In this document: in pieces, positions 48,859 through 63,000 of the stretch
Position numbering within the stretch: the first letter of the stretch is position 1
How the letters are laid out: every line of letters starts with the position of its first letter
Assembly: GCA_021234155.1 (NCBI GenBank)
Contig: JAJEKV010000379.1
Span: 1-64,000 of the forward strand
Length of the DNA: 64,000 nt
Origin: Isoetes taiwanensis
Taxonomy: Eukaryota > Streptophyta > Lycopodiopsida > Isoetales > Isoetaceae
Reading direction: 5' to 3'
Program-made: the position numbers and the translations under genes
The notes under the pieces: model-generated
Told to the model about the DNA's origin: nothing
Seen by the model: the letters and a program-made list of their open reading frames with translations, nothing else
Database searches by the model: none

Positions 48859-51544
48859 CTACCAGCTCTTAAGTCAGGTATCCAGGCAATGTTTGTCATA
48901 AGACAACCCTTGTCAAGGACTTATCAGCCCCTGTTCAAAACAGGGAATCCATTTGGGGACCATGTTCCTTGGATTGTTATTATTTATTTTAAAAAAAACC
49001 CGTTCCTAAACATAAACAGTTATTTATAAACAATAAGCAGCAGAATCAGTGTGGTACATTAGTTAAGAATCAACCAAGTAAAAAATAAACAGCCTATTTT
49101 GTGATAATACCATATGTTCCGTTGATAAAAATCATTCCAGCAAAAACCCAAATAACAATCAGGTGTAGATTATAAACCATCTTAAATAATAGATCCAAAG
49201 ATAATAAATCGGATAATGTAGACGGGGGTCCACAAGCATTGAAGAAGATGAACATTCCAGATTATTATTCATCAGGTCATAGCTGAGACAAATATGCAAA
49301 AACCAGCATCATTACTAATAAGTCTGTTTAGAATCCACCATAGTTTTAACCAAGTTAAGAGCTTAAAGACATCTAGCAATCTTATCCTTTTATTTGGTCG
49401 GAGAGGTCGATCCAACCTTTCTACGCTAAAAAAACGAGAGAAAGTACTTGTATCTTTGAAATGTTGTGACAACATCCACAACCAATTTGCATAACCTATG
49501 AGATTAGGAGAAGTCACCCCGGTTACACCGCAAACCAACCGGACCCAAGTTAGCATAAAAAATGGTAAACCGGTGAAAGGGTTAGCAGTAAGCTTGAAGT
49601 GACTTGGCTCTTAAACCCTTCACCCTAGAGTCATGTTTATCTATTCTTAGCGAGAAAAACGTAGCAAGACAAAGGGAAACACCTAGAGTCCTATTTATCA
49701 ATTTTACAACAAAAATAGAAGCAAGACAAAAGGGGAAATATAGATAGATAATACTAGTTTACAACTAGCATCCCTAAAATTAAATCACAGATTTATGCCC
49801 TGTATTATTATGATTACTGCACTTCCCTCAAATCCATGGACTCCCATTAGATTCCTACCTACTGCAATAATTAGAACTTAGCAGATATATCAGGCTTTCA
49901 TTATCATTATTTCAGCACTTCAACAATGAGTCAGAATCTGCCATAAAATTCTGAAACCAATATTTCTTTTAGATCCTAGTAAGCCTACATCAATTGTTAT
50001 TTCTCAAGTAGTGCAATCATGAGATCAAACCAGTTAGATACTTCAGAAATTTTTCTTTAAATCCACTCAAATTAAACCGAGCATCTACATTAATTCAACA
50101 GTCATATTAGGCAAAGAAGCATATCACATTACTAACACCACAACAAAGGGTCAGAACTTGCTATAAACTTCAGAACCAAATTATTCCATTAAGTCATACT
50201 AGACATTAGTTAGATTTAAATTGAGTGTTATGCCTATTCATACTTATTATATAAGAGGAATCCTATGAGATCACTAAGTATTGCTTCTATTTTAACTAAG
50301 ATATAATTGCAGCAGGCTTAAAACAACATTTATTGCTGTTTTTCAGGCTGTGCAACAAGGAACCATAATCAGCTAGTTGTTACCGAAATAAAATTTCATG
50401 GAATCCTAATGAACCTGATTTAGTGGGATGTCAATATCATCCTCCAGTTCGTTGGATGCATCCTGAGAATCCTCCACCAGCAGCACATTGCTAGGAGCCT
50501 CCTTGTGGCTAGATCCACCATCCAGATTGATGCCAGGCCTAGGTGCAATAAATTTCTTCAATGTTAACCCCTTCCTTCCAGTAGATGTATCAATGCCATG
50601 GCTCTTACAAATCTCTAAGAGCTTGGCCTTCTTGATTGTTTTTGGCGTGCCCATCTTTTCCCTAAGCCATAAAGATCAATCCCATTCTGCTTTATCATCT
50701 CCAATAGATCTTGCTTGGTCGGGCCTTCATTTGGAGCCCCTTTTGGCCTAGGCATAGTGAATTACTGAGAACAAAAGCAGATGAACCAAGATGAGGAGCC
50801 TCCACATATAAATGTGGACGGCTTTGCAAAAGCCATTACGGTATTCTCTACTTATATATCTCAATATCCCGTGGAATTTCTCTGAAAACCATTTCCACTG
50901 TGTCCTGAAGAGCTGCCATATCAGCAGGTGACGGCTACCAAAAGGGGAACGATCCCTTCATGAAAATCAGTTAGGCATCAGTCCAAATCAATTACCTGTA
51001 TGAAGCTGGCAACTCTGGTAAGGTAGCGTAACCGTAAGTATGGTGGAGCTGTGGAATCCGGCCAGGCCATATTGGCCGCCGTTGAAACCCTAAACCATAT
51101 TTAGGGTTCGTGAAGGCCAATGCAATTTTCAGTGCATAATTTTATGAAGCCATATTATAGTGGATAAAAATTAAAAATATAAGTCCAAACTACTAGGTCG
51201 TTTAATGTCCCAATACCATATCAAAAACTTGTTAATTTCTTGAGTGGATCCAACCTGTTGAAACTGTGCCTAGCTTATTCCTGCAGTCACCTCACATTAT
51301 ATCTTGTATCATAATATCTTGTGCCTAAAGGGTCCAACAAGGTCACTACGTTTGTAAATTATCACGAGATTTACAGAATCTTCGATAAAGCTCAAAAGCA
51401 ATTAATATTATTATTAGTCCTTAAAGACTTAGGCTTGTTCCTTGAAGTTCCCTGGTCAATCCTAACCAGCAACCATAAGATGTGTATCAGTAAGTGGTTA
51501 CAGTAAGGCAAGTCCAATTCCCATAGACATAAATAAGCCCCTCC
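48859..51544 (-). repeat. Terminal repeat B (5' copy)
   Basis: Direct copy of terminal repeat A at an offset of 7,051 bp at the start, 2,686 bp long. It should hold the promoter for the full element. It is preceded on the internal side by TATATATA, a four-unit version of the TA tracts seen outside. Differences from A are not even: 49,740-50,630 is essentially identical, while 49,190-49,690, about 50,645 and about 50,870-50,885 differ mostly at CAG/CTG triplets by small indels. Confidence 0.92.
50406..50751 (-). pseudogene. SAP-like frame in terminal repeat B, shifted
   Basis: Same frame as the intact 116-codon copy at 43,346-43,696, but around 50,641-50,660 the text differs (the CCAGG of copy A is altered, with net loss of a base or two). 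The N-terminal third is thus out of frame and only 82 codons remain open. Since this is the 5' copy that should be expressed, either the element is disabled for this product or the base calls at CCAGG are wrong. Confidence 0.6.
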
Positions 51545-53599
51545 TTATCACTATCACTATCACCTTTATCACTATCTCGGAAACATAGGGCAGCTTATAA
51601 CTTTTAACTTAAATAATATTTTGCTTTTTGGACTTCGAATATTGGCAAGTTAGGGTTTGTTTACGGCAAACAGGGACACAGCCGGAGTTCACTCCACTAC
51701 CAGACATACGGTTGCAAAACTGGACTTAGACAACCGGCTTCATACAGGTGAATGAGCTGGAAGGGAAGATAACCGTTTCTCAAGAAGGAAGTAAAAATAT
51801 TCTGGTAGCTGTCACTTGTGGATCCGGCAGCCCCCTGTACACGGTGGAATTTATTTTGTTGCATATTTCCCTGTAGGATTATGAGTAGTATTAATAGAGC
51901 AGGCAGCAGAAGCAGCTGCATGATCATCAGCTTCTCTAGGAGGGGACACCGTATCCTGGCCCCCTGCTTTCGGATCTTTGTTGCTCACCATGCCCCGACC
52001 AAAAGGGGCCCCAATGAAGGGCCAACCAAGCAGGAGTTATTTGAAATAATAAAACAGCATGGGATTGATCTGTATGGACTAGGGAAGGATGGGGCTGCCA
52101 GCAAAACTATTAAGAAGGCCAAGCTCTTGGAGATCTGCAAGGCACATGGTATTGATACTTCTACTGGTAAAAAGGAGATGACATTGAAGAAATTCATAGC
52201 CTCTAAGCCTGGCATAAATCTGGAAGGAACATCTAGCCATAAGGAGGCCTCTAGCAATGTGCTGCTAGTGGTTGATTCTCAAGACACAAACAACGAATTG
52301 GAGGATGAAGAGGACGTCCCACTTAATCAGGTCTATTTGGTTTATTATGGAAGAATTAACTGCTCTAACTTCTGGAATTTCTGGCAGTAAATGTTTCTTT
52401 AGGCCTACCCCATTACTTTTGTAGTTTCTGGCAGTAAATAATGCTGAAATTAGTTGCTAAAATTTGTCACTGAATCTGATTCCTGGTTTTCTGCTTATAA
52501 AATAGTAGTAAATGAGATCTGATCTGATCTCTCTGTGTTAAGTTAGATGCATTATTTTGGGCACTAATATTAATCCTTAGATCTTAGGATATGATGTAGG
52601 TTGTGAGGACTGAACATATTGCAGAAATATAACTCTAAGGGGTACTGCTAACAAACCTTGATCTTCTAATACTGCTGCTCTTATAAGCTTAGCATTTATA
52701 TTTCTATCTTGCATAATTATGGTTATTAATTCTAGGTGAAGGGCGATGAGCCAAGTCACTTCAAGCTTACCTGCTAACCCTTTCCTAGTTACCATATTCA
52801 TGCTAACTTGGGTCTGGTTGGTTGCAGGTAACCGGGGTGACTTCTCCTAATTTCATTGGTTATGCAAATTAGTTGTGGATATTGTCACAACATTTCTGAA
52901 GACACAAGTATTTTTTCTGTTTTAAGCCAGAAAGGTTGGATCTGTCCTTTAGACAAAATAAAAGATAAGATGTCTAGATTTCTTTAAATTCAATACTTGG
53001 TTGATACTATGATAAATTCTAAGCAGACCTATAAGTGATGATGCTGTTACATGCATATTTGTCTCAGTTATTGCTTGTGACTTGGGATTAATAAAATTCT
53101 GGAACACTTATCTTCTTCAGTTCTTGTTGGTCATGTCAGTTATCTAATTTTTATGCTGGATTTAATTTAAGGTTGGTAGTGATCAATACTTGATTGTAAC
53201 ATTTGTTTTGCTAGTTTGCTTGATGGGTTTGAATCTTATGAAAGCACATGATATTTTGGATTGAGACAAGAACTGGCTGTATATTTTACTTGGCTGATTT
53301 TTTTACCCCACATAAATTCTGCTGCTTACTGTTTAAGTTAAAACATTGTTATAAGAGTTGATAATATGGGTTATGGTTTCATGATCAAAGGAAATTTAAG
53401 GTTTCTTTTTTTGGAATTGATAAATAGTATCTGTGAAAGCAAAGATTATTCCAAGTTTAATTTAAGAACTGTTGTTGATTGATCTATGAAACATGGTCCC
53501 CAAATGGATTCCCTGTTTTGTACAGGGGCTGATAAGTCCTTGCAAATGGTTGTCTATGGACAAGCATTGCCTGGATACCTGACTAGATATAGCTGGTAG
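51545..53599 (+). repeat. Terminal repeat C, diverged, head-to-head with B
   Basis: A third terminal repeat in the opposite orientation. From about 51,980 on it matches A and B well (SAP-like frame, CTTCTCCTAAT...GGTTATGCAAAT block, CCCCAAATGGATTCCCTG, GCTGGTAG end). Before that the match is weak but ordered: TAGGGTTT, CTTCATACAGGT, GTAGC(T/C)GTCAC, TTCCCTGTAGGAT. No internal coding region follows, so it is a solo or truncated member of a related subfamily. It abuts B with no spacer, giving two outward-facing 5' ends. Confidence 0.8.
51990..52330 (+). pseudogene. SAP-like frame in terminal repeat C, start shifted
   Basis: Homologue of the 116-codon SAP-like frame. After ATG (51,990) one base is missing about 24 bases in, relative to copy A, so the ATG frame is lost and the body (NEGPTKQELFEIIKQHGID, KKAKLLEICKAHGID) is open in another frame that continues upstream to 51,818. 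Many differences from A are conservative, which suggests past selection on the protein. CAG|GTCTAT keeps the donor at 52,330. Confidence 0.6.
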
Positions 53600-54145
<546 letters not shown>

Positions 54146-54149
54146 TTTT

Positions 54150-55830
54150 GTAGATTCTTAAGATTCACCTAGATGAGGGACTCCATGAAGCCGACCCTTA
54201 AAAACACACCCAACGTGAAAGATTCCCTTAGATTCTTAAGAGTCCACAAAGATTCCCCTAGATTTTTGAAGATCAGCCCAGGTTCCTTTAGATTCTGCAA
54301 TATTCTATGTAGATTCTCTTAGATTCTACGAAGATTCCCCTAGTTTCTCCAAGATTCCTCAAGATACTCAAAGATTTCCCTAGATTTTTTAAGATTCTCT
54401 TGAGATTTCCCTAGGTTTTCAAAGATTATCCCAAGATCCCTCTAGATTTTCCAAGATTCCATTTAGATTCTCTTAGGTTTTCCAAGATTCAATAAAGATT
54501 CCCCTAGAATCTCTAAGATTCTCTTGAGATTCCTCTAGATTCTCTAAGACCATATGAAGATTCCCCTAGATTCCTCTAGGTTCTTAAAGATTTTATCAAG
54601 ATTCCCTTAGATTCCTTTACATTCTCAAAGATTCTCTCTTGAACCATGTAAATTCTCTTAGATTTTTCAAGATTGTAAAAAGATTCCCATAGAATCCCTA
54701 AGATTCTCTTGAGATTCCTCTAGATTTTCTAAGATCCTACGAAGATTCCTCTAGATTTTACAAAACTGCACCAAGATGCCCGTAGATACCCTTAGATTTC
54801 CTCTTAGATTCCTTAAGATTCTACAAAAATTCCCTAGATTCTTAAGATTATATGGAGATTCCTCGAGATTTTATTAAGATTCCCTTAGATTCTCCAAGAT
54901 TCTATCTAAATTCCTATACATTCTTAAAGATTTTATGACAATTTCCTTAGATTCTCCTAGATTTCCATAGATTCTCTTAAGCTTCCCTAAGATTCACCTA
55001 GATTCCCAAAGATTATCCCATGATTCCTCTAGGTTCCCCAAGATTCTATGAAGATTCCTCTAGATTCTTTAAGATTATATGAAGATTCCCTTAGATTCTC
55101 TAAGATTCCATCAAGATTCCCTTAGATTCTCAAAAAAACTAGGAAGATTCCCCTAGATTTCCAAATATTATCTTGAGATTCTCTTAGATTCTCCTAGATT
55201 CCCAAAGATTCTCTTAGATTCTTGATGTTCTACAAAGATTCCCCTAGATTCTTGAGATTCTATGGAGATTCCCCAAGATTCTCCAAGATTCCATCTAGAT
55301 TCCCATAGATTCTTAAAGATTTATGAAGATTCCTTTAGATTCTCCTAGATTCCCAAAGATTCACTTGAGACTCCCTAAGATTCTCTCAAGGTTCCCCTAG
55401 ATTCCAAAAGAATACCCCAAGATTCCACTAGATTCTCCAAGATTCTATCAAGATTCTCCTTGATTCTTCTGGATTCTCTAAGATTCCACTAAGATTTTTC
55501 TAAGTTCTTAAAGATTTTATTAAGATTCCCCTAGATTCTGAAAGAAACGCTTGAGATTCGTATAGATTCTCTTGAGATTCCTCTAGTTCCCATAGATTCT
55601 ATGAAGATTCCCCTAGACTCCCCAAGATTCCATCAAGATTCCTCTATGTTCTTAGAGATTTTATCAAGATTCCCTTCCATTCTCAAAGATGCTCTCTTGG
55701 GATTCCCATAGATTCTCTATAATTCTTATGATATTCTCTGGATTCCCTAAGATCCTATAAAGATTCTCCTAGATTTCCTCAACTTACCATAGATTCCTTG
55801 AAACTTGAAGATTCTAAGAAGATTCTTAAT
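54150..55830. repeat. 31-bp minisatellite with a 10-10-11-bp sub-period
   Basis: About 1.7 kb of imperfect repeats, roughly 54 units. Each 31-bp unit is three versions of AGATTC: AGATTCCCCT, AGATTCTCTA and AGATTCTATGA, spaced 10, 10 and 11 bp. The pattern is visible throughout, with substitutions and occasional unit loss. The unit is not a multiple of three and no long frame runs through it, so it is not a coding repeat. Confidence 0.9.
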
Positions 55831-55849
55831 ATTCGATCATGTTGGCTGC

Positions 55850-56381
55850 AGCTGCGACAAAATAGCACTAAAGCACCACTCATTGGAAAGTTCTCGACGA
55901 GAGGAATCCAATGCCGCGGGTCCCACCTTCATCCGACCCCTCTACTGCAAGCTACATGCCTTTGAAGGTGATTAAATAGAAAGAAGCTTCCTAGAAGTCC
56001 ACCTTAATAAATGATTTGCCACCTCATTACCTTTTATTAATGAAGGTGCCACCTCACCTTCTTTTAAAAAAAAAACCACTTTAATATTAAAAAGTTAATG
56101 GCTAGGATTTATGCTCACCTTTTGATCTAACGGCTGAGATCTACTACACCAAATCCACTTTTTGGCACCTTCCTTGCACCTTCCTCACAGAATTCAAGGG
56201 CTAGGATTTCTCCTTCCCTTTTGATCCAACGGTCCATGGATGTGGTGCATGCCCCATGCATGCCCCCCCATGGAGATCCAATGGCTACAACTTCGCCACC
56301 TCACCACTTTTCAAATAAACGACCTAGATTCGTTTGAGTATATAGACAATCTATATGATGGGGGGTACATCCAAGTAATTT

Positions 56382-56390
<9 letters not shown>
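55850..56390 (-). repeat. Second copy of the TA-junction repeat family
   Basis: On the minus strand from the TA tract: TATAAAATTACTTGGATGTA, a C-run, GGGGGGCATGCATGGGGCAT, GCACCACATCC, then CCGTTGGATC and AGCCGTTAGATC modules. The same order occurs at 34,920-35,300. 'Cacctcattac' and 'ccacctcacc' modules recur inside (56,015-56,060). Confidence 0.55.
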
Positions 56391-56840
<450 letters not shown>

Positions 56841-56985
56841 AAAGTTAATAATACCACTACCCCCTTTGGATAGAGTAATGGTTAGCCCATCAAATGAGCT
56901 TTAGAAAATTACAATGTTAAAGCATTATAATTGACCTACAATAGTGAAGATAGAGATGAAATGCCAATGTGATAAAAGCTCTTAC

Positions 56986-57007
56986 TTTTTTTTTTTTTTT
57001 TTTTTTT
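56986..57007. repeat. T22 homopolymer
   Basis: Twenty-two thymines in a row, followed by GAAGGCAAGGTGACACC. It may be the poly(A) end of a minus-strand retrotransposed piece, but no body was recognised. Confidence 0.7.
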
Positions 57008-57009
57008 GA

Positions 57010-60000
57010 AGGCAAGGTGACACCATGAAGGTGCCATTTTTTATATTATCGGATAAAAGCGGTACATGCATCAACAATATGGGAAGTTACTACGAGGAGC
57101 ATACCTCAACATCTTCGCTTCCCATAAGCTATGCTTATTGAACTCCTTAAGAGTTAGGTTGGAAATATTTTAGCAAATCGGATAGCCCTCTTATGGTTTG
57201 GTAAAATTAAGCACAAAGACTCTCACAAATAACGAAAAATATACCGGATAAAGAGTCATGTTTTGTAGAAAAGCACGCCACTTGATCCAAAGAGTCGCCG
57301 CGCTCCATCGCCCCTCACGATCGCGTTGACACAAAGAGCTCTACGAACATGTTCATTGCATTGATAGAGGATGGCATCTTACATACAACAACCACTTCCT
57401 TGACATGCCCATAGCTTGTGATTGCAAAAATGTAAGTATTTCCTTTAACATATAGTGATGAAGGCCAAGACCAAATGCCCTCATTCAAAATGAAGCAGAA
57501 GAGAACAAATGCATGATAGACAATTTTGGGTGGCTAGAATGGAACACGAAGGTTTGATGTTCATAAATCTTGAGTGTGAGATTGTCAAAGCTAGGATATT
57601 GAAAAAAGTAATTGATTATTGTATTAAATGGTCGTGAAACAAACAATCCTTAGGAGAGATAGATAGTATTCTTAGGGAAAGTGGCATTAAGATAGGAAGA
57701 CCAATGACCACATGAATTGTGGGTAAGTTACATGTTTACAAATATCCTTGATAAACTTACATCTTAGATTTTAGAGTTTAGGCATTTTTGATGAATGTGA
57801 CGAGTGAAAAACTATACCAAGTGTTGAGATATAACTTGGATTTGTATTCCTTAACCTCAATGAGTCTAGTAATGATAAGCAAAAAAAAAGCACTCTCCCT
57901 TTCCATACAAGAGTCTGATAAGGAATGTACTCGCAAGGCACCTTGTTTGCATAGTGTGCACTTCTTTTTTTTAAGCTTTACCACGTTCTTTAAATTAGAT
58001 TGTTGTCTTTGGTGAAAGTAAGCAAGGCCAATGATATTGGATGTGACAAAAATTTAATAGTACAATGATGCTGGATGCTAGTGCATTAAAACAAAAGACG
58101 CTAAATGTTGCTGCATTTTGGAGTCTTAGATAGTGTCTTCGATAACCAATTGTTGTGAGTTGTCAGACTAATATTTGATGCATGGGTTTTGTTGAATATA
58201 TTAAGTTGAAAGAAATCATTGCTTTGTGTTGTCCGAGATATAAATCATTGGTATCAACTTGTTTTGTGGATTTGTTTGTTCGATTAGTCAAAGACAACGT
58301 GAGCTTGGTGCAAGGCAGTACATATGCTATACATTATAATTCCCAAAGTCAGCTATGTGTAAGTCATCTGTCAGCTATGCCATCATTTGCAGAAATCTAT
58401 CGATCATTGTGCTACTTGCCACAGAAATGCCATCATTTGCAATATCTATCGATGCATCCTACCTGTTGTATAAGTATACACTTTTGAAAAGCACAAATGT
58501 GAATCGGGTATTTTCAACCACATTAGTTCTTACGTTTGGTTGGGTTGCTATGCAAACAACTAGTCATGCATTCCTTTAAGAGGCGAGATCAAAAACGATA
58601 AATTAGATCTGAAAGAAAAAGATAAAATGCTTCTACATGGCAACACTAATACGTTTCTTTGACTTGCTGCATTGCCAATGAGATTAGTTGGTAATACAAA
58701 CATATGTTGAATGCTCAAGATTGTAGCCTATTACCCAATTGAAATGATGATACTTCGGAAAATGTTTACTAGGAAGGCATTCAAGGTAACAATATGGGCA
58801 CGACACTAGTTTTGCTGGCAGATCCCAACAATATACTCTTGTGCCCTATATCTTACGCCTTCCCAATGTGCAAAAGAAGAAAGAAATTGGACTTCAATGG
58901 AACATTGTAAGCATTTGAGAGTGCTCTACGGTGTATTTGGGATAAATACTAAGGACTTTAACAAGTGAATACTTGGTATTTGAATACCAACTATGTGCAC
59001 ATAGGCACTAGATATAACCGATTAAACTAATAATATATTTTAAGTCGCACCTAACATACCAAAGGGCTTACCTCAAATATGGAATCGAAATAAGGAACAA
59101 ACATTCATACCTTTGATTTTGCTATGATCCAAATTCTAGGCGACGTCTTGGTATAAAGTGCTTCATGTGTGTAACCTTTCCAAAGGGATGATGTGTAACC
59201 TTTCCAAAGGGATGAATACGACCAATTGACCACTACGGCCGCAGTCTTTGATTGGCTTTGCCTACAAATTGATAACTCAAATTGGGAATATATATAAACA
59301 GGGCAACAAACTTTCTTTCATATTATTGTTGTTTTTCGCATGCATGCGTGATAACCATGTGTCAAAAGCCTTTATCTTTGCTTTCATAATAGAGTTTGGT
59401 AGTATCAAATCTATAAGTCATGGAGCTCGTCTTTGCATCTCTGCTGGTAGCTTCGAATGTGGAATTAACCATCCAGCCCTTTATTAATTTCATGGTATTC
59501 AATTGGCAAAGTGGCTGCCGACCGGTCTGTTAAAAGCAAACACTTGAAGTTGCCTAGTATCAAAAGCGGAGATTAGCTCCTCAAAATTCTAGATCTTTGA
59601 TGAATGGGAATAATCAAGAATGCATTGTAAAAGAGAGGTTTCTTTAAGGGTCCGACATTATGAATCCCAAGATTCATTGCTAAGCGCCCTAACGCCAAAC
59701 CAGTCAAGAAAGAGAATTTGAAGACTCGAGCGCGACCAGGCAAGCAAAAGCCGACATTTGTAAAGGAGGAAAGTGCCACGTAAATAGGCGATTAATCGCA
59801 TCGAAAAAAAAAAATCAAATGTTTTAAATAAAAAAGAGGGACGAATAGTCAATTACTGAGAAAGTTTCTGAAAGTAATGAGGCGTAAAAGAAAAAAGCAT
59901 TGTATTGTTGTTTATGATAATAAAACAACACGGACCAATTAACAAACGACCTCTAATGCATCTAGTGGAGCATTGCTATCTCTACCAATAAAGCAATAGG

Positions 60001-63000
60001 TATCACTTGTCAATATAAGATTCTAAAGAGCATAAACAACATCGTTGGATAACATATGGGATCGCACTTGGATGATGCATCGCGACATTCACATCAAGAC
60101 CCGAAAGCAAAACACGTAAAAATAATAGCACTTGTGGATCTCTTGTGGTGCAACTTGGCGAATCTTTAAAAGAAGAGGCCGATTTGGCATAAGATTCTAT
60201 TCCATGAAATAAACAATGTACCTTTGCTTGATTTGTGCCTCCGTGGTGCATCTCCTCAAAACATTCAATAGCTTCGACCAATTATTTCGCGTTATGCCAC
60301 AATAATGAGATTACGTGTTTGCACTTGTTGGCGAGCAAAGCTTTTAAACAATCCCATCTAAGATCCAATATTTGCTCAAGCAAAGATATTTTCTACGCCA
60401 ATAGATTGCCCGCAACAAAAAACCAAATAATGTTTAGTTCTACGGATCTTGACATCCCACAACGAATGTTCCAATCTTGACTGATTTAGAAAATAGCATA
60501 TGCAAATAATTATTTAGTGTGGGACAAAGCGAAAGCGAGAAAAGAAATCTGACCTGCACTCCATGCCATTAGAGCCCCATGAAGAGCCTGGCCGATGGGG
60601 TGCTTTTTGAAGTAAACCGGGCAATAAACCACGGTTCCGGACTATATCTAGCACATTTCAGCAAAAGGCAGCGCCATAGCTAGAAAGCTTTCCAGCTGCG
60701 GGATGTGCACATATTCACTTAGCTTGCTCATGCCAAATATTTATGCGGCCAGTTAAAGAGCTTCTCATGCATGCATCGGAAAAGCAAAAACCAGATTCAG
60801 ATGACTTTTTCACATAATTAAATTCGAATTTGACATTATACTTAACACAAAGGGGCAATTTTGACTACCTTCCCCACAAGACTTTCATTAGCATAAGGTC
60901 CATAGCAATCCATGTCGAGAAAAAAGTAACGCTTTAATCAACGGCATGTCTAATAAGCTCTACGCATTGACCGGGGAAGAATAGCATCATAAATGCCTCA
61001 CATTCCAAAGACATCAAGCCCTTGCTTGAAACCTCCAAATCTTGCATGCTCTAGGTCCCAATAACAACCCATGTTGCACCTGATCCGGTAGCTCCCAAGC
61101 AGCCCATGAGATATTTAGAGGTGTAGAAATAAGCAAAGCCTTTTATGGCAATAACAACCAAATGAGACAAATACCCATTATTTTCAGATGATCATAGATT
61201 CAAACCGATAATAAGAGCGAGAGATGTATCACGGTGTATGGAATAGTCATTATATCTTCTTGCATACAATCTATCTTGATTGGATAGGACACATATTGCC
61301 TTTTACACAAATTTCACGCATTATGCATGTCACGACATGATCCCTCTGCCGCCTCATGCGGATTGATTACACCCGAATTTCATGGCACGCTGCTTATATT
61401 GACACCCGGGCACAAACAATCTGATATTGTTCTCTAATATTATGCTACTTGGTATGTTATATTGGCACATCAAAGTCACCCCGAAAACGAAATCATATCC
61501 GGTAATCAACAACTTGTTGATTCTATAAAACAACTATCTACTAATTTCAAAGCATGTGTCCGAAAGTATCTTACTCTTCCTCTAACATAAACGCATCCAC
61601 CTCTGAAAAATAAGCACGCTTGTTGGTCTATCACGCCTTGGGTAAAAGGAGATATGTTGCTTGTCATTGTATCCCTGCAAATGTTATACATAATGTCCAA
61701 GTTGAATATAGGCTCTCTTTCACAAAGAAGAACATACAAAACAATTACCACCTGGAATCCGATCGACACAATCTCAACATGCCCGTCCCTCATCTCTCTT
61801 TGGCCACGCTATGTCAACTAAATACACTGTGTCGATAACTCAATCGATGCATTTACGACAAGGGCGACGATTATAACAAACTTTCCACATCTTTATCTCA
61901 TGTACTCGTGAGAGAGTTTGTACATTTTAACTTTGGTGGTAAATTTGAAGCCACTAGCTTCAAATATAGTGTGAGAGGACTACGGTTCCCGGACGCATAT
62001 CTTGAGAAAAAATGTTAGCCAAGCGCCATCTAAAAGAATGTCTCTTAGAAAGTAGAATTTTGTAAAAGTAAACGTATGGTCCATGCCTAGAATGGTGACG
62101 GAAAAATTGCAAAAAGGATTAAGATGAAATTATGTAACACAACTAGACTGTAGTGAAAAAATTTAGAAACATGTGTTGTCTCGCCGGATCAAAACAAAAA
62201 AATTTGCCGAGAACCGGATGATCGCTTGCAAACCTAGTATTAATATTATAGAAAACCTAGCAATTCCATACATTTTGCCGATTCATGTCATGGAACATTT
62301 TGTAGCTAAAAAATCTTGTGTCAAACTCACCTCTTCAAATAGAGTTCAAATGATTTTGCACAAAATAAAAGGTAATAAATAAACACACATTCTTTACAGG
62401 TGGTGAAGGATTACGGGCGAGGTTCATCCCACTTTGCGAGTGTCGGGTAAGCCTATGCTCAATACCTTTGTTATCTGTATCCGGACTTCATGAAGATCGG
62501 CAATTGCAATTCGGTGAGCTTAATATTTGCAAATATCCCAAACTATTAGATATGCAGGAATTCCGGATATACCAACATCGAAATTGTACTCCTGCAAAAG
62601 CACAAGAAATGCCCTTTCCACTAGCCCCGATCGCCCGAGGCTTCATATAAGGCTCGAATCATTTGGCTCACAGAGGAGGTTGGCTACACAAACATAACAA
62701 AAGATAAACTTACAAAAAAAAGATCAACTTACAATGACATGGAAAAAATTGTAATACCCAGATCATGCCACATGTCTTTTTATGTCGATATAAAATATTG
62801 CGGAGAAAGGACACAAAGAGAAGATACAAAACGTTTAACAGATCATTACCGCGATTGGGTGTAGTATGTTCTTGCTCCATTAGGAACAAATCCGTGACGT
62901 TTCAACTAACAAAAGAAGATTCTCGGCAATTCCTCGGCAAGTGTCCAAAGATTCGGCTCACAATCAAGCCCCTTTTGTCACAAACGGTTGCATATTAGAA

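Noticed and set aside
54150-55830. CRISPR-like array
   Set aside because: Units are imperfect and continuous at 31 bp with no spacers, and the context is eukaryotic. It is a minisatellite.
60003-60330. Pentatricopeptide repeat gene fragment (minus)
   Set aside because: VEAIECFEEM resembles a PPR helix, but the neighbouring repeats do not continue convincingly in any frame, so I did not call it.
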